DNA of 64,000 bases from Agriterribacter humi (GTDB lineage Bacteria > Bacteroidota > Bacteroidia > Chitinophagales > Chitinophagaceae), in the NCBI RefSeq assembly GCF_009192765.1, contig NZ_VOHQ01000020.1, forward strand, positions 1 through 64,000, written 5' to 3'. This document shows, in pieces, positions 63,971 to 64,000 of the stretch. Position 1 is the stretch's first letter. Every line of letters begins with the position of its first letter. Position numbers and translations under genes: made by a program. Below the pieces are notes generated by a model. It was given only the letters and a program-made list of their open reading frames with translations, was not told the DNA's origin and did not search any database.

Positions 63971-64000
63971 TGATTTTGGGTTTTATGATGTACCAAAGCT

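Noticed and set aside
1-64000. CRISPR arrays, prophage or complete insertion sequences
   Set aside because: No regularly spaced direct repeats, integrase, transposase or phage structural gene can be seen.

Overview
The window is a piece of chromosome from a member of the Bacteroidota, most likely family Chitinophagaceae. The signs are two SusC/SusD outer-membrane uptake pairs, FecR-type anti-sigma and ECF sigma genes, CarboxypepD-regulatory domains, DUF2911, PF14121-type porin and PorT-like barrels, SMUG2-type glycosylase, promoters of the TANNTTTG type, weak Shine-Dalgarno sites and moderate GC content. The assignment is an inference from gene families; no rRNA or complete tRNA is present to confirm it.

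Layout. 1-0.55 kb: a small GIY-YIG nuclease gene arranged as a tandem unit with a tRNA-like 3' tail, a terminator hairpin and a GC palindrome. 0.6-7 kb: small membrane protein, AraC regulator, a Gfo/Idh/MocA protein lacking the usual EKP lysine motif, and a 1165-residue lipoprotein joining ThuA, PVC-type dehydrogenase, HEAT-like and cupredoxin modules. 7.5-19.4 kb: SusC/SusD pair 1 (no STN domain), then a divergent ECF sigma / FecR pair and SusC/SusD pair 2 (with STN domain). This is glycan or other nutrient import, and no glycoside hydrolase is present in the window. 19.5-21.1 kb: two small RRM RNA-binding proteins and two unknown genes. 21.2-27.5 kb: prfB with its programmed frameshift, a putative porin, purine nucleoside phosphorylase, a DUF421 protein with a zinc ribbon, and a DUF2911 protein. 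27.6-31.8 kb: an ECF sigma / membrane anti-sigma-like pair divergent from a vWA-domain protein. 32-50 kb: mostly housekeeping and metabolic genes, including transporter, PaiB, ElyC-like, TlpA-like, 3-hydroxybutyryl-CoA dehydrogenase, Mrp/ApbC, SMUG2-like glycosylase, phosphotriesterase-like, quinone-oxidoreductase-like, WYL regulator, asparagine synthetase, GlcD-type FAD/Fe-S oxidoreductase, GreA-like, cupin and NYN proteins. 50-64 kb: a repeat-rich spacer, a very large predicted outer-membrane protein of unknown role, a coiled-coil membrane protein, a PolB-type exonuclease, holA, a diheme cytochrome, SDR-type threonine dehydrogenase, a second TlpA-like protein, a J-domain protein, an HTH-MNT/HEPN toxin-antitoxin pair, a class III aminotransferase-fold enzyme resembling PbfA, and a PorT-like barrel.

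The least explained material is non-coding. The spacers carry several families of dispersed repeats: a GC palindrome shared by the GIY-YIG gene and the 50.5 kb spacer, a three-copy element of about 30 bp, a 199-bp inverted-repeat-bounded element, and AT-rich word repeats. The two SusC genes share a conserved leader with a variable-sequence hairpin. The best candidate for an undescribed system is the GIY-YIG / palindrome / tRNA-tail unit; the clearest defined accessory system is the HTH-fused MntA / HepT pair at 60.9-61.9 kb.
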